Shown one piece after another: positions 47,118 through 56,151 of a DNA stretch of 64,000 nucleotides. The DNA is from Planobispora longispora (GTDB taxonomy: Bacteria; Actinomycetota; Actinomycetes; Streptosporangiales; Streptosporangiaceae), in the NCBI RefSeq assembly GCF_016863135.1, contig NZ_BOOH01000067.1:1-64000 (forward strand). Direction: 5' to 3'. The first letter of the stretch is position 1. Every line of letters starts with the position of its first letter. Below the pieces are notes generated by a model, which was not told where the DNA came from, searched no databases, and saw only the letters and a program-made list of their open reading frames with translations. Both the position numbers and the translations under genes were made by a program.

Positions 47118-47765
47118 ATGACCTTCGCCACCGGCTTCACCACCCGCACCCGTGTCCTGACCGCCACCCTGGGCCTGGCCGCCGCCACCGCCGCGACCGT
47201 CGCCTTCGGCGGCGCCGCCCACGCCGAGACCCCCGCCGACCAGGCGCGCCCCTCGGCCGAGACGCTTCCCAAGGTGAGCGCGGACCAGCTGCTGCAGGTG
47301 GCCGAGAAGCAGGTCGGCACCGCCGAGAACGCGGACGGCGGCGGCACCAAGTTCCACTCCTGGTACATGGACTCCGCGCGGGCCAAGGAGACCGTCGCCC
47401 GCGACGGCGGCGCCGTGGGCGCCTACGCCAACGCCCCCTGGTGCGCGATGTTCGTCTCCTGGGTCGGCGAGCAGGTCGGCCTGCGGCCCACCGTCGGCTG
47501 GGACGCCTACACCGTCACCCACGCCGAGTGGTTCCAGAACAACAACCGCTGGGGCGCCGAGGCCAAGCCGGGCGCGGTCGTCTACTTCGACTGGGACGGC
47601 GGCAGCGACCTGTCCGGGATCGATCACGTCGGCTTCGTCAAGAAGGACAACGGCGACGGCACGATCACCACGATCGAGGGCAACACCGGCAACGGCAAGG
47701 TCGAGCAGCGGGTGCGGCCGACGTCGCAGGTCGTCGGGTACGGCTACCCGCAGTACACCTCCTGA
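47118..47765 (+). CDS. Secreted CHAP-domain hydrolase
   Basis: 215 aa, ATG 47118. Signal peptide to about 37 (ending AAHAE, very like the protein at 2806). The CHAP domain has the catalytic Cys in YANAPWCAMFVSWVG and His in GIDHVGFVKKDNGDG, with TIEGNTGNG downstream. CHAP proteins are peptidoglycan amidases or endopeptidases; with a signal peptide and no anchor this one is exported. Its unusual leader predicts the same control as the 2806 gene. Confidence 0.9.
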   Translation: MTFATGFTTRTRVLTATLGLAAATAATVAFGGAAHAETPADQARPSAETLPKVSADQLLQVAEKQVGTAENADGGGTKFHSWYMDSARAKETVARDGGAVGAYANAPWCAMFVSWVGEQVGLRPTVGWDAYTVTHAEWFQNNNRWGAEAKPGAVVYFDWDGGSDLSGIDHVGFVKKDNGDGTITTIEGNTGNGKVEQRVRPTSQVVGYGYPQYTS

Positions 47766-47788
47766 GCCCGCAGTAGGAACGTGAGAGA

Positions 47789-47819
47789 AGGGGCACGGCG
47801 CCGAGCGCCGTGCCCCTTT
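47789..47819 (+). terminator. Strong hairpin terminator after the CHAP gene
   Basis: 14-bp stem (47789-47802 with 47806-47819), followed by TCTCGCG. Also faces the end of the minus-strand gene at 47896. Confidence 0.8.
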
Positions 47820-47895
47820 CTCGCGTGCCGTCTCCTCGCGTGTACGGCCCGCGCGGGCGGCCGCCGGCGGCCCGTGGGCACGCCCGGCGGCGTCC

Positions 47896-48255
47896 TCACG
47901 GACGCGGCCGCCCGCCGCCGCGCGGGCCTTCCGCGGCCCGCGTCGCCCGTTCCATCCGCGCCCTGGTCCGCGCCCTGGCCAGGGCGGCCGTCCGGGCGTC
48001 CACTTCCTCCTCCTCGTCCGCCGGCGGCATCCAGTTCTCCGCCGGCGGCCGGGACAGCTCCAGGGCGGTCCGCGCCAGGGTGTCCGTCAGCTTCCAGTGG
48101 TCGCTGTCGCGGGGGCGGGGGCGCCGGCGGCGCCGTTCCATCTCCCGGTCCCGCATCGCCTGCGCCGCCCGCGGGGAGTTGACCGCCAGCAGGTAGCGGG
48201 CCCAGGCCGCGTTCTCGTGGACGTGGGCGGAGGGCGGGGGAACGGCCGGGTACAT
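47896..48255 (-). CDS. Charged protein of unknown function
   Basis: 119 aa from ATG 48255 with AGGAG upstream. The N-terminus is Pro-rich (YPAVPPPSAHVHENAAWARYLLA), the middle is Arg-rich (MERRRRRPRPRDSDHW) and a Glu run precedes a helical tail. No signal peptide or domain recognised. It may be a nucleic-acid-binding or scaffold protein. Upstream in-frame codons to 48390 are possible but lack a ribosome site. Confidence 0.55.
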   Translation of the reverse strand: MYPAVPPPSAHVHENAAWARYLLAVNSPRAAQAMRDREMERRRRRPRPRDSDHWKLTDTLARTALELSRPPAENWMPPADEEEEVDARTAALARARTRARMERATRAAEGPRGGGRPRP

Positions 48256-48430
48256 CGGGGCTCCTGGGACTCGGGCGGCCGGATCGGGGCCGCCAGGACG
48301 GCGCCCCGGGGCGGGGCCGTCCGCGGCGGATCGCGGTATGGCCGCGGTAACGCTCTTCCCAGAATGCCTTGCCCGATTCTTTGGGCACAACGGTTTCCTC
48401 CCGGCTCACCCGCCGGAACGGCGCCTCTTC

Positions 48431-49429
48431 TCAGACGCGCGCCGCGGACCCGGCCGGGAGGGAGTCGCGGTGGGCGGCGACCGCCTGGCGGGTCTCCTCG
48501 GCGATCAGGTCGGCGTTGATGTGGGCCCCTGCGAGGGCGCCCGCGGCGGCGGAGGCGCCGACCTGGGCGGACAGGTCGGTGACGTTGCCCGCCACCCACA
48601 CCCCGGGCACGTCGGTGCGGCCGGTCGCGTCGGAGGGGATGTGCTCCCCGGCCCCGCTCGGATGCTGCGCCGGCCGCAGCCCGATCCCCTCCAGGAATCC
48701 GGTGCGCGCCACCATCCGCGAGGAGACGACCAGCACCTGGCGGCCGACCACCGTGCCGTCGCTCAGCCGTACTCCCGTGAGGCGGTCCCCGGCGATCTCC
48801 AGGGCCGTCACCTCGCCCTCCACCACGCGGATGCCGCGGGCGGCCAGCTGCTCGGCCGCCTCGCCGGCCGGCGGGGCCGCGGTGTGGGAGAAGAACGTGA
48901 CATCGGCGCTCAGCTGCCGGAACAACAGCGCCTGGTGCACCGACATCGGCCCGCCGGCCAGCACGCCGATGGCCCGGTCGCGGGCCTCCCATCCGTGGCA
49001 GTACGGGCAGTGCATCACGTCCCGGCCCCAGCGGTCGCGCAGTCCGGGGACGTCCGGCAGCTCGTCGACCAGTCCGGTGGTCACCAGCAGCCGGCGCGCG
49101 CTGACCGTCCGGCCGTCGGTCAGCGTCACCGTGAACCCGCCGCCGCCGTCGCCGTCGTCGTCGCGGGCCACGGCGCCGACCTCGCCGCGCACCACGTGGC
49201 CGCCGTAGCGGCGGACCTCCTGCCGGCCGCGTTCCAGCAGCTCGGCCGGGGGCGTCCCGTCGTGGGCCAGCAGCCCGTGCACGCCCGCGGCGGGGGCGTT
49301 GCGCGGGGCGCCCGCGTCGATCACCACCACCGACCGCCGCACCCGCCCCAGCATCAGCGCCCCGTTCAGCCCCGCGGCGCCACCGCCGACGACCACCACG
49401 TCATAGCTGTTCTCCAGCTGTTCGGTCAC
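48431..49429 (-). CDS. Thioredoxin-reductase-like flavoprotein
   Basis: 332 aa, GTG 49429 with GGAGGTGG upstream. FAD-binding VVVVGGGAAGLNGALML, the redox pair CPYC in MHCPYCHGWEA, an NAD(P)H-domain segment around IGVLAGGPMSVHQAL, and a late WVAGNVTDLSAQV. Similar to TrxB-type proteins in bacillithiol/mycothiol and antibiotic loci. No thioredoxin gene is adjacent. Divergent from an XRE-cupin regulator. Confidence 0.9.
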   Translation of the reverse strand: MTEQLENSYDVVVVGGGAAGLNGALMLGRVRRSVVVIDAGAPRNAPAAGVHGLLAHDGTPPAELLERGRQEVRRYGGHVVRGEVGAVARDDDGDGGGGFTVTLTDGRTVSARRLLVTTGLVDELPDVPGLRDRWGRDVMHCPYCHGWEARDRAIGVLAGGPMSVHQALLFRQLSADVTFFSHTAAPPAGEAAEQLAARGIRVVEGEVTALEIAGDRLTGVRLSDGTVVGRQVLVVSSRMVARTGFLEGIGLRPAQHPSGAGEHIPSDATGRTDVPGVWVAGNVTDLSAQVGASAAAGALAGAHINADLIAEETRQAVAAHRDSLPAGSAARV

Positions 49430-49465
49430 TGTGACCACCTCCGCGGCCACAATGCGGGAAAACTC

Positions 49466-49499
49466 GCCAATAGGGCAAACATCATTGCCAATGTGGCAA
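49466..49499. promoter_or_regulatory. Twin operator between flavoprotein and XRE-cupin genes
   Basis: GCC-AATAG-GGC (49466-49476) and TTGCC-AATGT-GGCAA (49485-49499) share the GCCAAT..GGCAA pattern, with centres 21 bp (two helical turns) apart, which suggests binding of two dimers on one face. Confidence 0.65.
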
Positions 49500-49508
49500 A
49501 CTAGCGGC

Positions 49509-50114
49509 ATGGACGACCGCATGGATGACGACCTCGGCCCGGCGCTCGACGCGGTCGGGCCCCGGCTGCGCGCCCTGCGCCGGCAGCGGGAGACCACGCT
49601 GGCCGACCTGTCGGCGGCGACCGGCATCTCGGTGAGCACCCTGTCCCGGCTGGAGTCCGGCACCCGCCGGCCGACTCTGGAGCTCCTGCTCCCCCTGGCC
49701 AGGGTCCACGGCGTCACGCTCGACGAGCTCGTCGACGCCCCGCCCACCGGCGACCCCCGCGTCCACCTGCGCCCGGTCACCCAGAACGGCATGATCATGC
49801 TGCCCCTGACCCGCCGGTCCGGCGGCATCCAGGCCTACAAGATCGTTATTCCGCCCGACAGCCGCCGCAGGGATCCCGACCCGAAGACCCACGAGGGCTA
49901 CGAATGGCTCTACGTCCTCAACGGGCGGCTCCGGTTCATCCTCGGCGAGCACGATCTGGTGCTCTCACCCGGTGAGGCGGCCGAGTTCGACACCCGGGTG
50001 CCGCACTGGTTCGGCGCCGCCGACAGCGAGCCGGTCGAGTTCCTCAGCCTGTTCGGCAGGCAGGGCGAGCGCGCGCACCTGCGCGCCCGCCCCAAGGCGA
50101 AGGACGCCTCTTGA
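49509..50114 (+). CDS. XRE-cupin regulator
   Basis: 201 aa, ATG 49509. An XRE helix-turn-helix (LRALRRQRETTLADLSAATG, STLSRLESGTRRPTLELLL) is followed by a cupin domain (EGYEWLYVLNGRLRFILGEH, AEFDTRVPHWFGA). It probably controls the divergent flavoprotein through the twin operators. Confidence 0.9.
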   Translation: MDDRMDDDLGPALDAVGPRLRALRRQRETTLADLSAATGISVSTLSRLESGTRRPTLELLLPLARVHGVTLDELVDAPPTGDPRVHLRPVTQNGMIMLPLTRRSGGIQAYKIVIPPDSRRRDPDPKTHEGYEWLYVLNGRLRFILGEHDLVLSPGEAAEFDTRVPHWFGAADSEPVEFLSLFGRQGERAHLRARPKAKDAS

Positions 50115-50127
50115 GCGTGCCGTCCGG

Positions 50128-50159
50128 CCGCCGGATCATCGCCGGGCGATGACCGGCGG
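50128..50159. terminator. Hairpin between convergent XRE-cupin and flhB genes
   Basis: CCGCCGG(A)TCATCGCC pairs with GGGCGATGACCGGCGG with one bulged base, located in the 80-bp gap between the two convergent stop codons. Confidence 0.5.
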
Positions 50160-50194
50160 TCCTTCCCGGCCGCCCGGCCGGCGCGCGGCGCGGC

Positions 50195-51274
50195 TCAGGC
50201 GGCGAGGCGGTGGAAGCCGGCGGCCGAGCCCTTGGCCTTCAGGGTCATGACGAAGGCCAGCACCTTGGCGACCGCGCCGTACATCTCCGCCGGGATCTCG
50301 TGGCCGATCTCGCAGCTCTTGTACAGCGCGCGGGCCAGCGGGACGTCCTGCACCATCGGGATGCGGTTCTCGGAGGCGAGCTCGCGGATCTTGGCGGCGA
50401 CGGCGCCGGCGCCCTTGGCGACCACCCGGGGGGCGCCCTTCTCGGGGTCGTAGCGCAGGGCGACGGCGACGTGGGTGGGGTTGACGAGGATCACGTCGGC
50501 CTTGGGGACGTCGGCCATCATCCGGTTGCGGCTCATCGCCTGCTGGCGGGCGCGGATCTGGGCCTTGACGTGCGGGTCGCCCTCGCTGCGCTTGTGCTCC
50601 TCCTTGACCTCCTGCTTGGTCATCTTCAGCTGCTTGCCGATGCGGCGGCGCGCCATCGCGTAGTCGGCGGCCGCCAGCGCGACGCCGGCGGCGCCCGCGA
50701 AGCGCATCAGCGACAGGATCGAGTCGGCGGCGGTGGACAGCAGCATGCCCAGGGGCAGGGAGCCGGAGGACATCAGGAGCGGGATCAGGTCGCTGATGGC
50801 CATGTAGGCGACGCCGGTCAGCACCGCGGTCTTCAGCACGGCCTTGACGCTCTCCCACAGCGCCTGGCCGCCGAACATCCGCTTCAGGCCGGACAGCGGG
50901 TTGAGCTTCTTGAACTGCGGCTTGAACAGCTTGCTGGCGGGCTTGAGGCCGGTCTGGCCGCCCGCGGCGGCGAGGGTGATCACCACGGTGGCGGCGGCGA
51001 GCGGCGCGATCGCCAGCATGCCGTCCTTCAGGCCCGTGACGAGCAGGTCGAGGCCCATCCGGGGGTCGGGGTCGCGGACGATCTCCCCGAGCTGCAGCAT
51101 GATGCGCTTGCCGGCCGCCACGGAGTTCTCCAGGACCATGGGCAGCAGCAGGCCGGCCGCCAGCATCGACGCCCACGCCCCGAAGTCAGGACTCTGGGGG
51201 ACTTGCCCCTCTTTCTGGGCGTCCTTCTTCTTTTTGGCTGTTGGCTCTTCGGTCTTCTCTCCACCGCCGCTCAT
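50195..51274 (-). CDS. flhB: Flagellar export switch protein FlhB
   Basis: 359 aa, ATG 51274 overlapping the fliR stop (ATGA). Four membrane helices in the first 210 residues, then the cytoplasmic domain with the autocleavage motif NPTH (VILVNPTHVAVALRYD) that switches the export gate from rod-hook to filament substrates. A basic opening (MSGGGEKTEEPTAKKKKDAQKEG split) is typical. It is the last gene of the operon; flhA, often next in other genomes, is not in this window. Confidence 0.96.
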   Translation of the reverse strand: MSGGGEKTEEPTAKKKKDAQKEGQVPQSPDFGAWASMLAAGLLLPMVLENSVAAGKRIMLQLGEIVRDPDPRMGLDLLVTGLKDGMLAIAPLAAATVVITLAAAGGQTGLKPASKLFKPQFKKLNPLSGLKRMFGGQALWESVKAVLKTAVLTGVAYMAISDLIPLLMSSGSLPLGMLLSTAADSILSLMRFAGAAGVALAAADYAMARRRIGKQLKMTKQEVKEEHKRSEGDPHVKAQIRARQQAMSRNRMMADVPKADVILVNPTHVAVALRYDPEKGAPRVVAKGAGAVAAKIRELASENRIPMVQDVPLARALYKSCEIGHEIPAEMYGAVAKVLAFVMTLKAKGSAAGFHRLAA

Positions 51275-52035
51275 GCCCCGGCCCCCTCCATCATCAGTCG
51301 TACGGCGCGGTCGGTCAGCCCGTCGATGACGCCGGGCAGCACCGAGATGCCGATGCCGGCCAGGGCCAGGGTGAGGAAGATCTTCACGGGGAATCCGAGG
51401 GAGAAGGCGTTCAGGGCCGGGGCGGCCTTGCTGAGCAGGCCGAGCGCGAGGTCGGCGCAGAACAGCACCGCGATGATCGGGCCGGCGATCTGCAGGGTGG
51501 CCACGAACAGGTCGGCCATGCCGCCGGTGATCAGCTCGCTGAGGTTCTCCAGCGAGAACGTGCCGTTCAGCGGGAGCGCGGCGTAGGTCTTGGTGAAGCC
51601 CAGCAGGACGAACTGGTAGGCGCCGCTGACCAGCAGCAGGGTGGTGCAGAGCATCTGGTAGAACTTGCCGAACACCGAGCTGGCGGCCATCGACAGCGGG
51701 TCGAAGGCGGTGGCCAGGGAGAAGCCGCCGAAGATGTCGAGGAGGTCGCCGGCGGCCTGCACGGCGGCGAAGACCAGAGAGGTCAGGAAGCCGAGGGCCA
51801 CGCCCGCGACGACCTGCTCGATGGCGCCGATCAGCATGGTGGCGGCGGTGATCTCGGGAAGCTGTCCGGCCAGCTGGGGGGCCATGGGCAGGGCGATCGC
51901 GACGGCCAGGAGGGCCTTGACCGTGCTGGGGATCGCCTTGGAGTTGAACGGGGGGCTGATCAGCAGCCAGGCCGCGGCCCGGATCGAGGCCAGCAGCAGG
52001 GCCGCCAGGGTGGGAGAGGACAGCAATCCCGTCAT
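51271..52035 (-). CDS. fliR: Flagellar export gate protein FliR
   Basis: 254 aa, about six membrane helices with typical segments (AAWLLISPPFNSKAIPSTVK, DIFGGFSLATAFDPLS). With FliP and FliQ it forms the export channel. Lies 4 nt after fliQ and overlaps flhB. Confidence 0.95.
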   Translation of the reverse strand: MTGLLSSPTLAALLLASIRAAAWLLISPPFNSKAIPSTVKALLAVAIALPMAPQLAGQLPEITAATMLIGAIEQVVAGVALGFLTSLVFAAVQAAGDLLDIFGGFSLATAFDPLSMAASSVFGKFYQMLCTTLLLVSGAYQFVLLGFTKTYAALPLNGTFSLENLSELITGGMADLFVATLQIAGPIIAVLFCADLALGLLSKAAPALNAFSLGFPVKIFLTLALAGIGISVLPGVIDGLTDRAVRLMMEGAGA

Positions 52036-52039
52036 GGGC

Positions 52040-52315
52040 TCAGCCGCCGTGGATGAGCTGCGGCACCTGGCCGAACAGGTTCGTGGTGAACGACATCAGC
52101 TCGTGCAGCATCCAGTTGCCGCTGAACAGCAGGGCCACGGCGATGCCGGCGGCCTTCGGCACGAAGGACAGCGTGGCTTCCTGGATCTGGGTCACCGACT
52201 GGAACAGGGAGATCGCGAACCCGATGAGCAGGGCGGTGATCAGGATGGGGGCCGCGAGTTTGGTGGCGAGAACCATGGCCTGAGTGCCGATGTGCAGCAC
52301 CTGGGTGTCGGTCAC
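52040..52315 (-). CDS. fliQ: Flagellar export gate protein FliQ
   Basis: 91 aa, the normal length, GTG start at 52315. Two membrane helices; LITALLIGFAISLFQSVTQIQE is the family signature. It packs around FliP5FliR1 in the channel. Confidence 0.95.
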   Translation of the reverse strand: MTDTQVLHIGTQAMVLATKLAAPILITALLIGFAISLFQSVTQIQEATLSFVPKAAGIAVALLFSGNWMLHELMSFTTNLFGQVPQLIHGG

Positions 52316-52325
52316 TAACAGATCC

Positions 52326-53213
52326 TCACTGGTAGCTTCCGACCAGGGACGTCACGATCAGTCCCCAGCCGTTGACGAGTACGAAGAGAAGGAGCTTGAA
52401 GGGCATCGCCACCGTGACCGGCGGGAGCATCATCATTCCCATCGACATCAGGGCCGCGGATATGACCAGGTCGATGATGAGGAAAGGTACATAGATGACA
52501 AACCCGATGATGAAGGCGGCGCGCAGCTCCGACAGGACGAACGCCGGGATCAGGGTGGTCATCGGCACGGCCTGGGCGTTGGCCGGCTTCGCGCTCCCGG
52601 AGACCTTGGTGAACAGCGCCAGGTCGTCCTTGCGGGTGTGCTTGGTCAGGAACTCGCGCACCGACGGCTCGGCCGCCGCGACGGCCTCGGAGACGCTCTT
52701 CTCGCCCTTGAGGTAGGGCTGGATGGCGTTGTCGTTCACCTGCGAGGCGACCGGGCCCATGATGAACAGGCTGATGAAGATCGCCAGTCCGGCCAGCACC
52801 TGGTTGGGCGGGACGTTGGACAGGCCGAGCGCGTTGCGGGTGATGCTCAGCACCACGAAGATCTTGGTGAAGCTGGTGCACAGGAGCAGGATCGCCGGGG
52901 CGACGGACAGGACCGTCAGGCCCAGCATCAGGACGATCGACTGGCTCGGCTTGCCGTTGACGCCGTTCAGGTCGATGGTGATGTCGTCGACGCCGGGACC
53001 GGTCGGGCCCTTCGGGCCCTTGGTGTCGGGCTTCGGGGAGGCCAGCGGGGCGGAGACGGTGCCCTGGAGGGCCGTGGCGGCGGAGGCGGCCGTGGTGGTC
53101 GTGGAGGCCGAGACCGAGGCCGGCTGGGTGGCGGCGGAGGCCGAGGCCGAGCCGAGCGCGAGCGTGCCGAAGGTAGCCAGGCCGACCACGGCCAGGCTGA
53201 AGATGCGCTTCAT
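52326..53213 (-). CDS. fliP: Flagellar export gate protein FliP
   Basis: 295 aa, ATG 53213. A cleavable-looking signal peptide (to about residue 28), then an extended Ser/Ala/Thr-rich stretch and four helices; MVVFVSFT-like core appears here as FVVLSITRNALGL, and the C-terminal PFKLLLFVLVNGW is typical. The N-terminal extension of about 80 residues is longer than in enteric FliP (245 aa), as seen in other Gram-positives. Confidence 0.94.
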   Translation of the reverse strand: MKRIFSLAVVGLATFGTLALGSASASAATQPASVSASTTTTAASAATALQGTVSAPLASPKPDTKGPKGPTGPGVDDITIDLNGVNGKPSQSIVLMLGLTVLSVAPAILLLCTSFTKIFVVLSITRNALGLSNVPPNQVLAGLAIFISLFIMGPVASQVNDNAIQPYLKGEKSVSEAVAAAEPSVREFLTKHTRKDDLALFTKVSGSAKPANAQAVPMTTLIPAFVLSELRAAFIIGFVIYVPFLIIDLVISAALMSMGMMMLPPVTVAMPFKLLLFVLVNGWGLIVTSLVGSYQ

Positions 53214-53216
53214 GAG

Positions 53217-53660
53217 TTAGCGAGCCGTCCGTTCGCGCAGCGTTTCCAGGGCGGTCTTCCAGGTCTGGAGCGACAGGGCGGAGCCTGCCAGGGGGCCGGT
53301 CAGCGCGGCCCGCTCGGGGGTCGCCTCCTCGGCAGCCGGAGAGGAGTCGGCTGCCGGGAGGACGTCCGTCAGGGGGACGGCGATGCGTTCCACGGCCTGT
53401 TCGCGGGATTCCTCGACCGCGTCGAGCTCCGTCTCCGTCAGGAGGGTGACCTGGCCGTCGGTGACGCCGAGCACCAGGGCGCGGTCCACCACGCGGACGA
53501 TGGCCACCGAGGAGTTGCGGCTCAGCTGCTGACGGGCGATCACCGACAGGTGTCCGCCGCCGCGGCCGGCCAGGGGTTTGCGGGCGACCTTCGACAGCCC
53601 CCACACCAGGAGCAGGACGACCAGGAGCGAGAACGTGATTCTCAGAACGGTCTCGATCAT
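53217..53660 (-). CDS. fliO: Flagellar protein FliO
   Basis: 147 aa, ATG 53660. One N-terminal membrane helix (VLRITFSLLVVLLLVWGLSKV), then the SNSIV-like cytoplasmic fold (LSVIARQQLSRNSSVAIVRV, LVLGVTDGQVTLL). FliO helps assemble FliP; it is the least conserved export gene, but its place between fliN and fliP settles the assignment. Confidence 0.88.
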   Translation of the reverse strand: MIETVLRITFSLLVVLLLVWGLSKVARKPLAGRGGGHLSVIARQQLSRNSSVAIVRVVDRALVLGVTDGQVTLLTETELDAVEESREQAVERIAVPLTDVLPAADSSPAAEEATPERAALTGPLAGSALSLQTWKTALETLRERTAR

Positions 53661-53713
53661 TTTCAGGCTGTTCCTTCGCGGAGGCTGTCTCGGTCGGGCG
53701 GGAGGGGCTCCCG

Positions 53714-54439
53714 TCAGGAGCGCTCTGCCGTGGGCGGGACGATCTCGGTGATGCGGATGCCGAAGTTCTCGTCGATGACCACGACCTCGCCGCGGGCGAT
53801 CAGACGGCCGTTGACCAGCAGGTCCACCGGGCTGCCCGCGGCGCGGTCGAGCTCGACCACGGCGCCGGGCGACAGCGACAGCAGCTCGCGGATGGTCATC
53901 CGGGTGCGGCCGAGCTCGGCGGTGACGCTCATCTCGACGCCGTGCAGCATCTCCAGGCCGCCCTTGCGGGCCGGGGTGGAGGCCGCGGCCTGGGGGGCCG
54001 GCCACGGGTTCGCCACCAGGGCGACGACGGCGCGCACGACGCCGTCCTCCAGCAGCGGCACGAACATGGCCTCGCCGCGGTTGGCGAGCGCGCCCAGGCC
54101 GACCTGGGTCTCGACGGCCTGGGCGGGGTCCAGGACGACCGGGCCCATGACCCGCGCCGCCGCCTCCAGGGCGGGCTGCACGGCCTTGGCCAGGTCGAGC
54201 TCGCCGAGCGGGCTCTGCTTCAGGGCGTCGACGAGGTCCTGGCCGACGACGACCGCGACCTCTCCCTGGGTGGCGCCGGAGAAGCGGGCGCACACGGCCT
54301 GGCCCTCGGGGAGGCCGGCCGGGACGGTCGCGACGGGCGTGCCGACCTCCAGGGAACCACCGGCGGGCAGCAGGGCCAGGGCGGCCTCGGCCGCGTCGAG
54401 CGCGAGCCCCACGCGCGGGGCGACGGTGATCGTGGTCAT
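53714..54439 (-). CDS. fliN: Flagellar switch protein FliN/FliY
   Basis: 241 aa, ATG 54439 overlapping the fliM stop (TAATG). The C-terminal SpoA domain is intact ([44 protein letters not shown]). The first 140 residues form an added domain in the place of the CheC-like part of Bacillus FliY; the CheC phosphatase motif (E...N) is not evident, so it may be structural only. Confidence 0.9.
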   Translation of the reverse strand: MTTITVAPRVGLALDAAEAALALLPAGGSLEVGTPVATVPAGLPEGQAVCARFSGATQGEVAVVVGQDLVDALKQSPLGELDLAKAVQPALEAAARVMGPVVLDPAQAVETQVGLGALANRGEAMFVPLLEDGVVRAVVALVANPWPAPQAAASTPARKGGLEMLHGVEMSVTAELGRTRMTIRELLSLSPGAVVELDRAAGSPVDLLVNGRLIARGEVVVIDENFGIRITEIVPPTAERS

Positions 54440-55410
54440 TACTGGTTTTCCGTTTCGTTCAGCGGCGTGGGCACGACGAGGCAGGCCAGGCGCGGGCCCT
54501 GGCTGCCGGGCACTGCGTGGGCGAAGACGATGTCCGCGGCGGTCACCGCGAGCGGCGCGGTGACGGCGTGGCTGAGCGGAACGACGTCACCCGGTTCGAG
54601 ACGGACGATCTGCTCGGGGCGGAGCTCGACGGAGTCGAACCGGACCGACACCTCGATGGGGGTGGTCCCGAGCGCCGCCACCATGTTGCGGTGGGCCTCC
54701 TCGCGCGTCCTGCGCTGGGAGTCGCTGAGGGTGACGTCGTTGTCGTTGCCCTGGAGCTTGGGGAAGATCGAGGTGAACGGCAGGCAGAACGTCATGATGC
54801 ACTCTTCGCTGCCCACGTGCATTTCGAAGGAGGCGACGATGACGGCGTCGGCCGGGGCGGCCGCCTGGACGAACTGCGGGTTGTAGTCGATGGCGCCGAG
54901 CATGGGCCGGAAGTCGGCGATGGACTCGAAGGCGTAGTGCATCTCGTCCAGGACCCGGTTGAGCAGGTCCCGCAGGAGCGGGAGCTCCATGTCGGTCAGC
55001 GGGCGCTCGATCTGCGGGCCGCCGGGACCACCGAGCATGTGGTCGATGCTGGCCATCGCGGTGCTCAGCGAGAACTCCATGATGGCGGCGCCGGGCAGCG
55101 GGTCGAGGGTCAGCGTCGCGACGATCGTCGGGTTGGCCAGGCCGGAGATGTACTCGTCGTAGGTGAGCTGCTGAATGGAGACCAGGGAGACCTGGGAGAC
55201 GACGCGCAGCGTGGAGGTGAGCAGCGTCGTGTACTGCCGGGCGAACGTCTCGTACGCGATCTGGAGCGTGCGGGTGTGCTCACGCGAGAGCTTGATCGGA
55301 CGGCGGAAGTCATAGGGGTGCGGTTCAGAGTTCTTCGCCCGTCGGGACACGCGTCCAAGCAGGCGATGCGTCGGGGCGAAAGCTTGCGTCTGACTCACGA
55401 GAACACCCAT
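54439..55410 (-). CDS. fliM: Flagellar switch protein FliM
   Basis: 323 aa, ATG 55410. Core hallmarks: [20 protein letters not shown], then SYSNP-like [39 protein letters not shown], and the SpoA C-domain. The N-terminus ([19 protein letters not shown]) lacks the LSQ.EIDALL CheY-binding motif of most FliM proteins. Between this gene and fliL (55411-55664) I see nothing coding. Confidence 0.95.
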   Translation of the reverse strand: MGVLVSQTQAFAPTHRLLGRVSRRAKNSEPHPYDFRRPIKLSREHTRTLQIAYETFARQYTTLLTSTLRVVSQVSLVSIQQLTYDEYISGLANPTIVATLTLDPLPGAAIMEFSLSTAMASIDHMLGGPGGPQIERPLTDMELPLLRDLLNRVLDEMHYAFESIADFRPMLGAIDYNPQFVQAAAPADAVIVASFEMHVGSEECIMTFCLPFTSIFPKLQGNDNDVTLSDSQRRTREEAHRNMVAALGTTPIEVSVRFDSVELRPEQIVRLEPGDVVPLSHAVTAPLAVTAADIVFAHAVPGSQGPRLACLVVPTPLNETENQ

Positions 55411-55664
55411 CGGCGCCGCCTCATCCCATATGAGGAAATGCCAGAAATCGGGTTCACCTCGTTACGAGGGCCCGTCTCCGCAGGGGCGCCCACCGGCATC
55501 CCTCGCCGCTGTTCGGTTGTCTGTTCTTCGTCTCCTCTCGCCCGGATACGGCGGTCTGGCTGGTCATGCGGGGCCGGCGGGGCGGCCCGGTGGGGGGTCT
55601 GGGCGTGGGCGGGCTCCGGGCCGTACGAGACGGCCCGGAGCGGTCACGCCGGGCGCGGTGAGCG

Positions 55665-56132
55665 CTACTGCATCACGAACTCGGTGAAGTAGATGTCCAT
55701 GATCTGGCCGTCGTAGGCCTTCTCGACCTTCTTCAGCAGCTCCTGCTTGGACAGGTTGCGGGCCTTGTCCGACGACAGCTCGTCCACCGGCTTGTTGCTG
55801 TAGTGGTCGATGGCCAGGTCCAGGGCCTTGCTGCCGTCCGGCGCCTCGTGGACCTCGGCGGTCGCCTGCAAGGCCAGCTTCAGCTTCAGGAAGTGCCCGT
55901 CGGCCAGGTTGATGGTGATCGCCTCCAGGGCGGCGACCGCGCCGGGCTCCGGCTTGGGCTCCTCCGCCGCCGCCTCCTCCCCGCCGCCGGCGAAGAGCAG
56001 GAAGTAGGCGGCCGCGGCGCCCGCGAGGACGAGGACGGCGCCGGCGATGATGAACAGCTTCATCTTCGACTTCTTCTTGCCGCCCTCCGCCTCCCCGGCG
56101 TCGGGCGCGGCCTTCAGCGTTGCGGTGGCCAT
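55665..56132 (-). CDS. fliL: Flagellar basal-body protein FliL
   Basis: 155 aa. N-terminal cytoplasmic basic patch, one membrane helix (MKLFIIAGAVLVLAGAAAAYF), a Glu/Pro linker, and the FliL periplasmic fold ending VYFTEFVMQ-like (IMDIYFTEFVMQ). It stabilises the stator units; it sits right behind motB, as in many species. Confidence 0.93.
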   Translation of the reverse strand: MATATLKAAPDAGEAEGGKKKSKMKLFIIAGAVLVLAGAAAAYFLLFAGGGEEAAAEEPKPEPGAVAALEAITINLADGHFLKLKLALQATAEVHEAPDGSKALDLAIDHYSNKPVDELSSDKARNLSKQELLKKVEKAYDGQIMDIYFTEFVMQ

Positions 56133-56151
56133 GGTGTTCTCCCGGTGGGTG

